From positions 5,287,501-5,351,500 of the forward strand of contig OW203985.1 of the NCBI GenBank assembly GCA_934047225.1: a DNA stretch of 64,000 nucleotides, in the 5' to 3' direction. Below, piece by piece: positions 23,590 to 32,933 of the stretch (positions within the stretch are counted from its first letter, which is position 1; each line of letters begins with the position of its first letter). Source of the DNA: Ypsolopha sequella (lineage: Eukaryota > Arthropoda > Insecta > Lepidoptera > Ypsolophidae). A program made the translations under genes and the position numbers. Under the pieces are notes generated by a model. That model saw only the letters and a program-made list of their open reading frames with translations. It did not search any database and had not been told where the DNA came from.

Positions 23590-24045
23590 AGATGGCATAC
23601 CCTAGCAACTTTTTTTATTACCCGTCCAGCACAATAAGTCCTACGGCAAAGACTTTATTTGCTTGTCATAGAGGCGATTATATGTTGGCTCTTTGGCCTC
23701 TTTTTCTTGAACGCGTAATACTAGTGATCACGCAGCGAAACAACAAATTGGTGTGTTTTTAGCTAATACTGAAAAATTTTGTAGGGAAAAAAATATTGAA
23801 TTTAGGTGATATACCTTCATATTTCTATAACCTATTTTATGAAAAAAAAAACAAGTTGATCTCTTAACCGCGTTCTTGAAGCGAACGTTTGATAACCAAA
23901 AAAAGAGAGGGTGCAAAACATTTTTTTTTGACAAAAGTATAAATCTAAGTACATTGCTTATACGTAACATCCCTAGAGAAAAGATTAATAAACCAAATAT
24001 ATTTTTTTCAATACAAGGAGAGTCCGAATTTCTTCAAACGAATCC
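23590..24045 (+). repeat. Dispersed repeat H, copy 1
   Basis: Starts GATGGCATACCCTAGCAAC and is reverse-complementary to 28265-28735 over about 450 bp. It contains short open stretches in both orientations but stops differ between copies. It may be an old transposase segment that I cannot identify. Together the two copies form long inverted flanks around 24.05-28.26 kb. Confidence 0.65.
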
Positions 24046-24442
24046 TAGATAGACTGGAGTTGGTCATGCTCTAGGCTCAGGTACAGGCTTAATGGCCATA
24101 GATGGCGGCAACATTTTGGATATTCTATCGTGATGAGCATGAAAATTTTGTTTTTTTACAATGTTTGAAATTAGATAAAAAGCCATGCTGAGGGTTCCGA
24201 AATTGCTTTTTTGGCTATTACGCGTACCCATAAAAAACCTTAAATGACATAAAAGCTCCATATTTGTCCAAATGTTTCGCGAGCCCATTTTTATAAAATT
24301 CAACAAACAAAAATTTACAAAAAAGGAATATCAGAAGTTTTTAAAAATCATCCAATTTTTTTTTATTGAAATTGGCGTTACCGATCTTCAAGCTCACACA
24401 AAGTTAAATGCTTTTTACTGACTTGTCCTGCCCCTCTATTCT
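24046..24442. other. Intronic stretch, nothing recognised
   Basis: An 80-codon minus-strand frame (24064-24306) has no recognisable domain. Confidence 0.35.
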
Positions 24443-24665
24443 GTATCTTTAGTTGCCAATTGGACTAGGTGCCTATCATTAAAAACATAGCTAAAAACGG
24501 AACTTTCAAAATTGCTATTAGTGGGTATTGAACTATTTACGAACCGTGTCGTCACTTCAAGTTCAAGTGCGAACATATACTTAGACAATCGGAATTCGAT
24601 AGTATATAATCTATGTTTATGATGATAGGCACCCAGTTCAAATGGCAACTAAAGATACATAATAG
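24443..24665. mobile_element. ~220-bp MITE family J, copy 1
   Basis: TIRs of about 50 bp: the left end reads TATTCTGTATCTTTAGTTGC and the right end GCAACTAAAGATACATAATA. The subterminal words GGTGCCTATCAT and ATGATAGGCACC also match. A second copy at 48762-48980 keeps the same termini and AAGTGACGAC middle. Confidence 0.75.
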
Positions 24666-24874
24666 GCCCTCTGTACCAGGGTTTATATGTATCTTAGGTT
24701 TCACCGTCTATGTAGCTCTAGTACTAAACGGGTAACTGTAGATGCGAGCTCATGCGAATCACGTCAATGTCGCAAGAGACGCTCGGTGCATGCGCTTCGC
24801 TGACCGTGGCCGTCCCGGTTGGTCAGCGGGTTTTGGTTGAGGGAAAATGGCGCATTTTGTAATATCATCTATCT

Positions 24875-24961
24875 AGGGTTCGAACGTCTAGATCAGAGGT
24901 CACAGATTCAAATCCACTAAGAGCACATTTGTTTCCGGTCTGCGTGATTCGGAAGGCACAT
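24875..24961 (+). mobile_element. SINE head fragment
   Basis: CAGATTCAAATCC resembles box B and is followed by AAGAGCACATTTGTTT and GATTCGGAAGGCACATGG, a lepidopteran SINE layout. It is interrupted by the foldback at 24962. Confidence 0.45.
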
Positions 24962-25320
24962 GGTCCAAGGTAGTTTTTATAAAAAACTTGTGAGAACCAA
25001 TAACGACGACAGAAGTATTATTATTTAATTCTGTTACCTTTTTCCACACGTTCCATCAACTTTACACCCGCGAATATTCAGTTTTTCTTAAAAACAAAAT
25101 GTTTTAACAGTCTGTTTGCAATTTAAAACTTTCATACATTGGATTAAAAAAGTTTTAAATAACAAAATTAGATTCTAAAAAAGTTTGTTTGTAAAAAAAA
25201 CGGAATAATTCGCGGGTGTAAAGTTGATGGAACGTGTGGAAAAAGGTAACAGAATTAAATAATAATACTTCTGTCGTCGTTATTGGTTCCCACAAGTTTG
25301 TATGAAGATTGCCTTGGACC
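24962..25320. mobile_element. Foldback MITE with ~115-bp TIRs
   Basis: The left arm begins GGTCCAAGGTAG and the right arm ends GCCTTGGACC. The arms contain AACGACGACAGAAGTATTA and GGTGTAAAGTTGATGGAACG in opposite orientation and are nearly identical. The central ~110 bp is AT-rich. Confidence 0.8.
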
Positions 25321-25779
25321 ATCCACCTTAAGAGGCGTCGTTACGCGCAAACCTCCATACAAACGCTGTCACCACATTGTGGGGTGTCTATGGAATGTTG
25401 TTATTATATTTTAGACTTAGTTAACATTATCTAGATCTATGTTTAAGTCGAACTAAAAACCGTGAAATTGAGTAATATCTTAGCAACAAGGCCCTAAAAT
25501 ACGTAAATTCAAAAGATTTTTTACCGAAAGTGTAGCCGAATGTGCTTTAATTGTTGTAGATAAAACCAAAAAATTAATACGGGTACTAAAAATAATGTTT
25601 CAAAACGTCCACAATCTTGCCAAACTGTGTTTTCTCCTGAAACAAATTTTCAATTTTGCGCCGGCGATGAAATCGGCACGATTGTATTGTCCTCGCAAGT
25701 TTCATGGAGCGTGCACTTTACAGCGAAGTGAAACAGCATGACATTTGGTCACGCCCACAACTGAGTTGGTCGCGTTATG
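25321..25779. other. Intronic stretch, nothing recognised
   Basis: A moderately GC-rich patch at 25660-25780 carries a 62-codon frame (25704-25892) that runs into the neighbouring SINE, so it is not a gene. Confidence 0.35.
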
Positions 25780-25905
25780 ACCACCATGGATCCATATTTG
25801 TGTCCGAAGTACGGCGATGGGTCTCACCAACAGCATTACGCTGGTATGTAACAATCATTAGTGAAGCGTGGTTGTACGAGTGTGGACTGTGACTTGCATT
25901 TCAAC
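25780..25905 (+). mobile_element. SINE family S fragment
   Basis: Carries TCCGAAGTACGGCGATGGG and GTGTGGACTGTGACTTGCAT, matching the 2095 element. No tRNA head. Confidence 0.6.
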
Positions 25906-26393
25906 TTTATAACAATATTAATTCGAATAATAATAATGGACAGAAGCTGTTTTTGCTGTTTTTGTAAAAGCAAATTTCATAATTCGAAAGATCTCTCTTT
26001 ATAGTATTACTAGCTGACCCGGTGAACTTCGTATCACTTACCTCTTAATATAAACCATATGTATGTATTTCAGAGCCGGCAGCTTTATAAAGGCATCATC
26101 AGATAGTCTAAGTATCGGCTCCATAGTGGGCGGAAAGAGTGGGCAAATCACGCACACATGTCCAGCTTAATGTTCATAATTATTTTGCATGAGACATTAT
26201 ATTAGATTATAGACACTTATATTAACAAATAAGGTACCAGCCAATTTTTTTATCTGTATCGATTACGCCACATTACTAAACGTAATAGTAACCTGCCAAC
26301 ACTGACTGTCAGTGTCACTGTCACCGAACTTTCCAAGAAAATATAATTGATATTTCAAAACTATTTTTCAGAAGTTATATTTAACTTTTAACA

Positions 26394-26549
26394 ATGCATT
26401 GTCCCTTTTGTAAAAAGTGGATTGAACGGCAGAACAACAGAAGTACCTGTCCTAGTTGCACAAAACAATTGTAAAGATGCGACGAATGTTTCACAATAAC
26501 CGCTGATACCTTCAAGTTTTGTATAAAGTGCGGTCACAATTTGAGCTGA
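26394..26549 (+). pseudogene. Double zinc-ribbon protein fragment inside Helitron, one stop
   Basis: Starting at ATG 26394, the frame encodes 51 codons with four CxxC pairs: CPFC, CPSC, CDEC and CIKCG, ending KCGHNLS and TGA (26547-26549). That spacing is the signature of a double zinc ribbon. One in-frame TAA lies at codon 27, between the first and second ribbon (KQL*RCDEC). The parent gene is not identified. It lies antisense to the Helitron Rep, between the truncated Rep and the Helitron 3' end, the place where captured host sequence is often found. Capture from a host gene is inference; an independent short gene hit by the Helitron is the alternative. Confidence 0.55.
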
Positions 26550-27353
26550 ATTTGGCCTTCCAATGTAAGTGGCCGGCAAAATTGACATTTTCCCACATTG
26601 TTTGCATTGCCATCGGCATTAATAGCATCGCGAAGATGAATGTACTCTTCAGATCGAAGCTGCTGTTGACAAAGACAATATAACCACTTCGGCTGTTGGT
26701 TTAGACGGATGTACGTCAATCGTTCAGTCTCAATTTTGACATAAATGTCAACTGCAAACTGATGAAAAAGCCGTTGACACATCAAAATGTGATTTACTTC
26801 ACCTTCACGGATTCTGTTTGAATAAAAATTCATAGCACTGACTTTTTTGTTGGTTTCAGCACCTGTAATCAATTAATCAACCATCCCAAAAACTAATGAG
26901 TCTAATGGGGTGTTGGGACTAACTTTGGCAATTTTACTTTACCACCAGCACAACATAATCCTGCAAATTCACCGCTGTATTTTAAAGCTTTACAATGTTG
27001 ACAAATGATTGACATTTCCCCAATTGTTACAGATTTGTCAGCACTATAATCTATTTCTTGATCGTAGAAGAATGCTCCTCGTACCAGGTTCACAGGAACA
27101 TTGCGTCTGCGGAATCGATCAATTTCATTTTCCCGTGCTCGCTCTGTTGTGATCGATGTGCCCGAACTCGGTCCATTCTATGCCTATTATCCACTTCATT
27201 GTAATTCACTCTAGAATGCAAATCTGCCATACCAATACGACTGTTATCATTATCAGTCTCTCGCTGGTCATCAGTGCGATTAGCGCGTGAGGTAGCTCGT
27301 CGCACATTCGATCGACTTCGACGACCTATGTTAGGTCGTTTTCTCCCCGGCAT
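26534..27353 (-). pseudogene. Helitron Rep/helicase N-terminal fragment
   Basis: Minus-strand pieces in order: MPGRKRPNIGRRSRSNVRR start (27353), a basic linker with SRIGMADLHSR, then FFYDQEIDYSADKSVTIGEM with a zinc-type CQHCKALKYSGEFAGLCCAGGKVKLPKL block (about 26910-27060), then AMNFYSNRI ... LRSEEYIHLRDAI and GKMSILPATYIG (about 26560-26850). This matches the N-terminal half of insect Helitron proteins. Stops and frame changes occur near 27090 and 26880, and the HUH nuclease and helicase regions are absent. Dead fragment. Confidence 0.75.
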
Positions 27354-28264
27354 TGTAAGCAGTATCAGAATGACAAATCAAGTTTTGAATCTTTTTTCAG
27401 GTGTTAAAAACATAATGTGTGCGGGTAATAGATAAATTGAATGCAATTCCGTGCATTCTGAAACTTGACTGCTGTTAAAGTAAAATAACTGACACAATCC
27501 AATGTGATGTTCTAAAATAATCGTTAAAACATTTTGACGGATTTTTTTGAGGGTTTGACAATTTTATAATTGCTAAAAACTAAGAAAAAAGGAAGCAGTT
27601 TGATCACAGAAAACTGTGACGTCATAATGTAAAACCTCATACAAATTTCATAGCATCGGGGCGTTATGACATTTGATAAAGAGTCGCTGATTTGATTTTT
27701 AGGGAAGTACCCAATTTCAGATCGTATAGCGAACTTTACTGTTTCAAAGTATATTTCTGAACGCACCCAACACAACAACCAAGTGTAATTAAAGTGTCAT
27801 TATTTTACATGTTTTAAATCTAATAACGCGATAATCAGACTATTATGGATATATGTTGTCGATTCCAAACCCTTATTTAATTTAGATCTACATGTTTTTA
27901 TTCCTAAAATACCGAACCGACGCGACGGGGCGAACATCAAATGTTTGACAGGTAAGAACAGTTTGTATGGGAAAATAAAATTTTCGTTTTTAGTATTTTC
28001 CTCGCAATTTTTCCACATTTTCTCATCGCTTAAACCTTCCCTGGACTTCCACAAATATTTCAAGACTAAAATCAGCCAAATCGGTTCAGCCGTTCTCGAG
28101 TTTTAGCGAGACTAACGAACAGCAATTCATTTTTATTTATATAGATAATATGTTAATAAAATATTTTTTATAAATTACCGTTTAAGGGCCTTTATATTTT
28201 TTATATGTTATATTCCACATAAATATAAATACTTAACGGGAAACCTGACCCTAGAACATCAACA

Positions 28265-28735
28265 ACACCAGGTTTTCAAGGGTTCATTGGAAGAAACTAG
28301 GTCTCTCCTCATATTGAAGAAAATATATTTGATTTATCGATTTTTTATCTAGGGATTCCACCTATAAACAATGTTTTAGGATTTATACTTGTGTCAAAAA
28401 AAAATGTTTTCCACCCTCTTTTTTTGGTTTTCAAACGTTTGTTTCAAAGACGTGGTTAAGAGATAAACTTGTTTTTTTTTATAAAATAGGCAATAGAAAT
28501 ATGAAGGGATGTTACCTAAATAATTTTTTTTTTCCCTACAAAATATTTCAATATTAGCTAAAAACACACCAATTTGTTGTTTCTCTGCGTGATCACTAGT
28601 ATTACGCGTCCAAGAACAAGAGGCCAAAGAGCCAACATATATAATCGCCTCTATGAAAAGCAAATAAGGTCTTTGCCATAAGACTTATTGTGCTGGACGG
28701 GTAATAAAAAAGTTGCTAGGGTATGCCATCCTCTT
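28265..28735 (-). repeat. Dispersed repeat H, copy 2
   Basis: Reverse complement of 23590-24045. The minus strand holds an 89-codon open frame (28394-28663) whose equivalent in copy 1 is interrupted. Ends at GGTATGCCATCC, next to the minisatellite. Confidence 0.65.
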
Positions 28736-28752
28736 AATTAAATGTTTTTAGG

Positions 28753-29090
28753 AGCTATATTTCGACCCCTCAGTGGGGTCGTCATCAGCCGAATCAGCTA
28801 TATTTCGACCCCTCAGTGGGGTCGTCATCAGCCGAATCAGCTATATTTCGACCCCTCAGTGGGGTCGTCATCAGGCGAATCAGCTATATTTCAACCCCTC
28901 AGTGGGGTCGTCATCAGCCGAATCAGCTATATTTCGACCCCTCAGTGGGGTCGTCATCAGCCGAATCAGCTACATTTCGACCCCTCAGTGGGGTCGTCCT
29001 CAGGCGAATCAGCTATATTTCGACCCCTCAGTGGGGTCGTCATCAGCCGAATCAGCTACATTTCGACCCCTCAGTGGGGTCGTCATCAGG
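28753..29090. repeat. Minisatellite, 8 x 43 bp, each unit a hairpin
   Basis: Eight head-to-tail units of 43 bp. Each contains TATATTTCG, ACCCC-TCAGT-GGGGT, CGTCATCAG and then CCGAATCAGC. Units differ at a few sites only: TCAACCCC in unit 4, CGTCCTCAG in unit 6, and GGCGAA or GTGAA for CCGAA. All three forward frames are open across the array because the unit contains no in-frame stop; this is not evidence of a protein. The minus strand reads CTGATGACG-stem-loop-CGAAATATA. Confidence 0.9.
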
Positions 29091-29369
29091 TGAATTTTAT
29101 AGTATTGCCAGCAATGATAATATTAAAATGTGCAAAATGGGACTTTGTTTGTTTTTATATGCAACGCCTCCTTGCGTGCGACATGTAGTAATACATAATT
29201 ACAACTTATCGAAGATTGCGTAGTGCAAATATCCAGCTGTATCTTTTGCTCATGTTATCTCAATACCTACCTGTGCATTGCTGCTGACTTGTGTAGTTTC
29301 ATTCCACATTCTTACAAAAGCCGGATACAAAACCGTTAGGGAGATTAAAGCATTATATGTACGACACTG
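29091..29369. other. Short intronic spacer, nothing recognised
   Basis: Lies between the minisatellite and the foldback; no motif seen. Confidence 0.35.
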
Positions 29370-30197
29370 TAGAAGGTACGAATATACTATACAGGGTGTA
29401 AACGGACCGGTAACGGTAAATTAAACCACATGTTCTACAGATATCAGTGTGTGTATTGTTAGGATATAGAGGTAGTATATGTATTTGATTAGGAGTTATC
29501 CAGTTATAATATTTTTAGTTAAAATTTATTATATTTTAATATACCTAGTCATAAAACTGTTTTCCCATCGAAGCACTACCCTTGACAAGTTCCACATCGC
29601 CAAAGGTTAGCTGAAAGAAAATGCTAACTAGCATTAAGCTCGCCTATGTACATTTGTGCAATAAAGAATTTTTAATAATAATAATAACAAAGAAATTAAA
29701 ATCGTTATAATAAACAATTGGAATTGCCCAATATGATGGCAAAACAAAATCTAGGTGCAAAATGAACATCACTATATCTATTGTTTTCCTTACCTTCCTT
29801 TTAATGAAAAGTATGCAATAAATCGGACGTTGCTAATAATAATTAGGATTTTACAAGAATATTACGTTATTTTATGCATTACATTAAAAAACTGCATTTA
29901 CAAAAGCATGTTTTCAGTTGTATTGTAAATATTGTATTGCATAAAATGACATTATATTCTTGTAAAAACCTAATTATTAATATTAATTTCCACGAATTGC
30001 CTTTTAACGCATCCATTGCATAATTTTTATTAAAAAATAAGCATTATGATGACAACCGAGATTATGTTTTGCGCCTTATTGAGCAAGTCCAATTGTTTAT
30101 TTTTACTGAGATTTTTATTCTTTGTTATCTATAGAACATGTGGTTTCATACCGTTACCAGTCTGTTTATATCCTGTACAGTATATTTGTACCTTCTA
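29370..30197. mobile_element. Large foldback element with CAGGGTG-type subtermini
   Basis: The left end TAGAAGGTACGAATATACT and right end AGTATATTTGTACCTTCTA are inverted copies that continue through ACAGGGTGTAAAC, GGTAACGGTA and CCACATGTTCT. Further in, AAACAATTGGAATTGC faces GCAAGTCCAATTGTTT, and the centre (29840-29990) is another palindrome around ATTCTTGTAAAA. A LINE 3' end at 29590-29685 interrupts the left arm. Confidence 0.75.
29590..29685 (+). mobile_element. LINE 3' end nested in the foldback
   Basis: AAAATGCTAACTAGCATTAAG hairpin region, then GTGCAATAAAGAATTTTTAA and an (ATA)n-like tail. Same family as 3700-3847. It lies in one foldback arm only, so it inserted after the foldback formed. 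Confidence 0.55.
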
Positions 30198-30352
30198 TAG
30201 TTCTTGAAAATCTTTTTGAAAAAATTGCTTAGTACATTTTATGTTAATAAAAAACTGACTTTTTGCTACTTTTTCACGAATCCGTCCCACTCGCACTGAG
30301 GGTTTTTTTTGCATATGGAGTAACAGGGACGCTAAAACTTTTACGTTGCGCC
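30198..30352 (-). mobile_element. TTAA MITE family A, copy 4 (one end only)
   Basis: Retains TCTTGAAAATCTTTTTGAAA through TTACGTTGCGCC, ending before TTAA (30353-30356). The rest is missing and it abuts the foldback directly. Confidence 0.65.
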
Positions 30353-30708
30353 TTAAAATAGCCTAAGGCATTAAAACGTTGTGATTACAATTGTTTTTAA
30401 TAATTTGCTTTTAATTTGCTATATTTCTTTGGGAAAGTTGTCCAGTATAATCAGTAGAACGTGTGGTCTAATAAAATGCCACCAGTTTTTCTACATCCTG
30501 TACAGGAATAACCAGTACACAACATAAGACGGCCTGATCCTGCATTCCCCAGGCTCGGCGGAGGTCAATGGCCTCTCAATGAACAGTTTACTTGCACAAC
30601 AAAAAAGCATCCATCACCGCAAACACAGAGACATATAATAAATTGTATACATTTACATCTCTGCGGAAACCGTTATAATTCGACATCATAATAAAGGAAA
30701 GATTAAAA

Positions 30709-30867
30709 CCGAATTCTGAAGGCTTTAATTTTAGGTGTAGTGCTGTTAAAACTAAATTTATGTCATTGCAAAACAGTCCTTTAAGTTTGAGGAATAGAAG
30801 CTTAATTACTTTGGAATAGTTTTAGTTTTGACAGCATTAAAACTAAAATTAAAACCTTTAGAATCGG
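30709..30867. mobile_element. Small inverted-repeat MITE
   Basis: Left CCGAATTCTGAAGGCTTTAA and right AAAACCTTTAGAATCGG are inverted copies, with GTGCTGTTAAAACTAAA facing TTTTGACAGCATTAAAAC inside. Confidence 0.6.
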
Positions 30868-30986
30868 CTACAATATATTATTTATAGCAAAATGATATAA
30901 TAATAAACGAAAGATAAATATGATTCATAGCGAAATCCACAATTTTTGTTCTCAAACGATTTCTCCCAAAGATTCTGGTATATAAT

Positions 30987-31607
30987 ATCCCATCAAAAAC
31001 ATAAAATGTACAAAAATGCCGAGTCTCGCAATGCAATCTTTCCACCGTAAAAAGTTGTGAGATCTTATGTAAAGCCAAGTCTGTTATTTTAGTTTGTATG
31101 GAAGCACCTTTTCATTTTAGTTAGTATGGGAGCACCTATTGAACAAATGTATCATTAATTGTTTCCTAATTAGTTACCTACCAACATTAAGTGACTGTAT
31201 TAATATTAGTCATCTTTATTTCTCTAATAAAATATAGTGACTTCGCAATCGCACAGCAACATATACAACATATCTACCTAATACCAATTTGTTAGCGATT
31301 TGAGAAGATATTTCTACGCATCAGCGCTTTATTTGTGCTCTGCGATTGCCAAGTCACTATATTTTATTAGAGAAATAAAGATGACTAATATTAATACAGC
31401 CACTTAATGTTGGTAGGTAACTAATTAGAAAATAATTAATGATACATTTGTTCAATAGGTGCTCCCATACTAACTAAAATGAAAAGGTGCTTCCATACAA
31501 ACTAAAATAACAGACTTGGCTTTACATAAGATCTCACAACTTTTTACGGTGGAAAGATTGCATTGCGAGACTCGGCATTTTTGTACATTTTATGTTTTTG
31601 ATGGGAT
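30987..31607. repeat. Long hairpin: ~270-bp arms, ~76-bp loop
   Basis: Left arm 30987-31258 and right arm 31335-31607 are nearly perfect reverse complements with few mismatches. Both arms can be read as the same 30-residue open stretch in opposite directions (MALHKISQLFTVERLHCETR...), which follows from the palindrome. No target duplication is obvious. Being inside the inferred intron, it would be transcribed as a ~270-bp double-stranded stem. Confidence 0.85.
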
Positions 31608-31696
31608 CTCATTTCTTTTTGTAGGTAGTCCTCCTTTTTTTTTTCTCGGCACGTCAGCTACGGATTTTCTTAAAGCCCACTCCCTTTTACTGATCA

Positions 31697-31925
31697 TTAG
31701 GACATACTCCAGAGAAACTAGTATCGGGAAGGAGCACTTCATAATGACCACCTAAGAAACTACCAGAGAATTGTAAACGTTTCACTGGCGTCCCAGGATC
31801 GCCACTAAATGATCCTCTCAAACGGTCAGCATTAATGTGTCTCCACGCTCGTCACACGTTACAACATTAGCAGCTTTAATTTTCCTGTAAGCTTTACTGG
31901 ATAAATAACCTTTTACCTTGATTTT
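31697..31925 (-). pseudogene. Unrecognised coding remnant with a frameshift
   Basis: Minus strand from about 31925 reads IKVKGYLSSKAYRKIKAANV, VTCDERG, then after a frame change near 31840 HINADRLRGSFSGDPGTPVK, RLQFSGSFLGGHYEVLLPDT and SFSGVCPNDQ, stop. The composition and length look like real former coding sequence, but I cannot place the family. It is cut off at a GGGTTCCGTA repeat at its 5' side and meets the long-hairpin flank downstream. Confidence 0.35.
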
Positions 31926-32158
31926 TAGGGTTCCGTATCCTAAGATTCCGTGACCCTATTACTAAGCCTCCGCTGTCTATCCATCTATCACAGGGGTCTA
32001 CAGCTTCAGCCGTTATAGGTGAATATAGCGCGTAAATATTTTCACATAATATATGTTACTTTGTCCTTTATCACGGCAAATAATAATATGAAATGGAAAT
32101 CCAAGGGGGGTCCAATTATTCGACGTTATTTGTTTCAGCTCTATTTTTATAATACAAC

Positions 32159-32933
32159 AATTTTGGGCAGATAAATGTTAGAGTTCCTTATTCAAAAGGT
32201 GCTGATTTGTTTGTCAGGCGCTACCATTTTAGCGCCTTGTTTTTTGTCGCCTTTATGTTACTATGTCATCTTTATTGTTGGTATTTACCATAATGGTTTG
32301 GGGTTTCGTACCCATATTGTGTGATGGTAGTACGGAACCCTTCGTGAGCGAGTCCGACTTGCACTTATCCGGTTTAATAGCGACTTATTTACCAAATGTT
32401 GATATTTCTCTTCTTAAATAGACTAAATGTGTTTTAGGGTTCCTTACCCAAAGCACGGATTATTATAACAAAGCCTCTATCGTTAGAACAGTTATACATA
32501 CAAGTACCTACAAGTTGAAAATTTAGGCAGACTACTTTAAAGTAAAATAACAAATAATAAAAAATGAGGGTTCCTTCCTAAAAAGGTACCGAATTTTTTG
32601 TCAGGCGCTACCGTTTTATCCCGTTTTATCGCTTTGTTTTTTGTCGCCTTGATGGTGCTATGGCATAGATCTATGTTGTTGCAATTTACTTTTAGGGTTC
32701 CATGCCCGTATTGTGTGGGGGTACGGAACCCTTTATGTGCGAGTCGGATTCGCACTTTACCGTTTTTTTAGTGACTTTATTACGAAATGTTGATATTCTC
32801 TTCTTAAATTGACTAATTGTGAATGTATCGAACATTATAAACCACCCTTTTTAGGGTTCCTTACAGATTATTATAACAAAGGCTCTATCTTTAGAACGCT
32901 AATACATACAAGTACAAGTTTAAACTTTGGGCA
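32159..32933 (+). repeat. Tandem array of GGTTCCGTA-type units, part 1
   Basis: Two units of roughly 360-410 bp begin at GGGCAGATAAATG (32164) and AGGCAGACTACTT (32526). They share TTGTTTGTCAGGCGCTACC, TTTTTTGTCGCC, GTACGGAACCCTT, GATATTCTCTTCTTAAAT and ATTATTATAACAAAG. The third unit is displaced to 34681 by an inserted LINE. Each unit contains inverted GGGTTCC.TACC and GGTACGGAACCC blocks common in Lepidoptera. Confidence 0.75.

Larger units (their letters stand above)
26010..28145 (-). mobile_element. Helitron, complete termini, degraded
   Basis: On the minus strand the element starts A|TCTATATAAATAAAAATG (28145) and includes ACGGCTGAACCGATTTGG. It ends CCGGGTCAGCTAG|T at 26010, which is the A|TC ... 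CTRR|T pattern of Helitrons. The start region GTTCGTTAGTCTCGCT is a common insect Helitron 5' sequence. The 3' hairpin (GAAGTTC region) is weak. Inside are the N-terminus of a Rep/helicase protein (26534-27353) and, antisense, a zinc-ribbon fragment (26394-26549). At 2,136 bp it lacks the Rep catalytic and helicase regions, so it is non-autonomous. Confidence 0.8.

Noticed and set aside
28753..29090. CRISPR array or functional hammerhead ribozyme
   Set aside because: Units are strictly head to tail with no variable spacers, and the context is an animal genome. As a hammerhead, the expected G before AAA is used in a C-G closing pair and stems I and III are not visible; kept only as a hypothesis.
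28742..29223. Three overlapping forward open frames of 106-148 codons
   Set aside because: They are produced by the stop-free 43-bp repeat unit in all three frames; the repetitive translations have no independent coding support.
30878..31755. Two genes encoding the same N-terminal 30 residues on opposite strands
   Set aside because: Direct consequence of the long palindrome at 30987-31607.
31925..32000. Additional independent gene at the GGGTTCCGTATCC block
   Set aside because: It is a fragment of the GGTTCCGTA-type repeat seen at 47290-47585.
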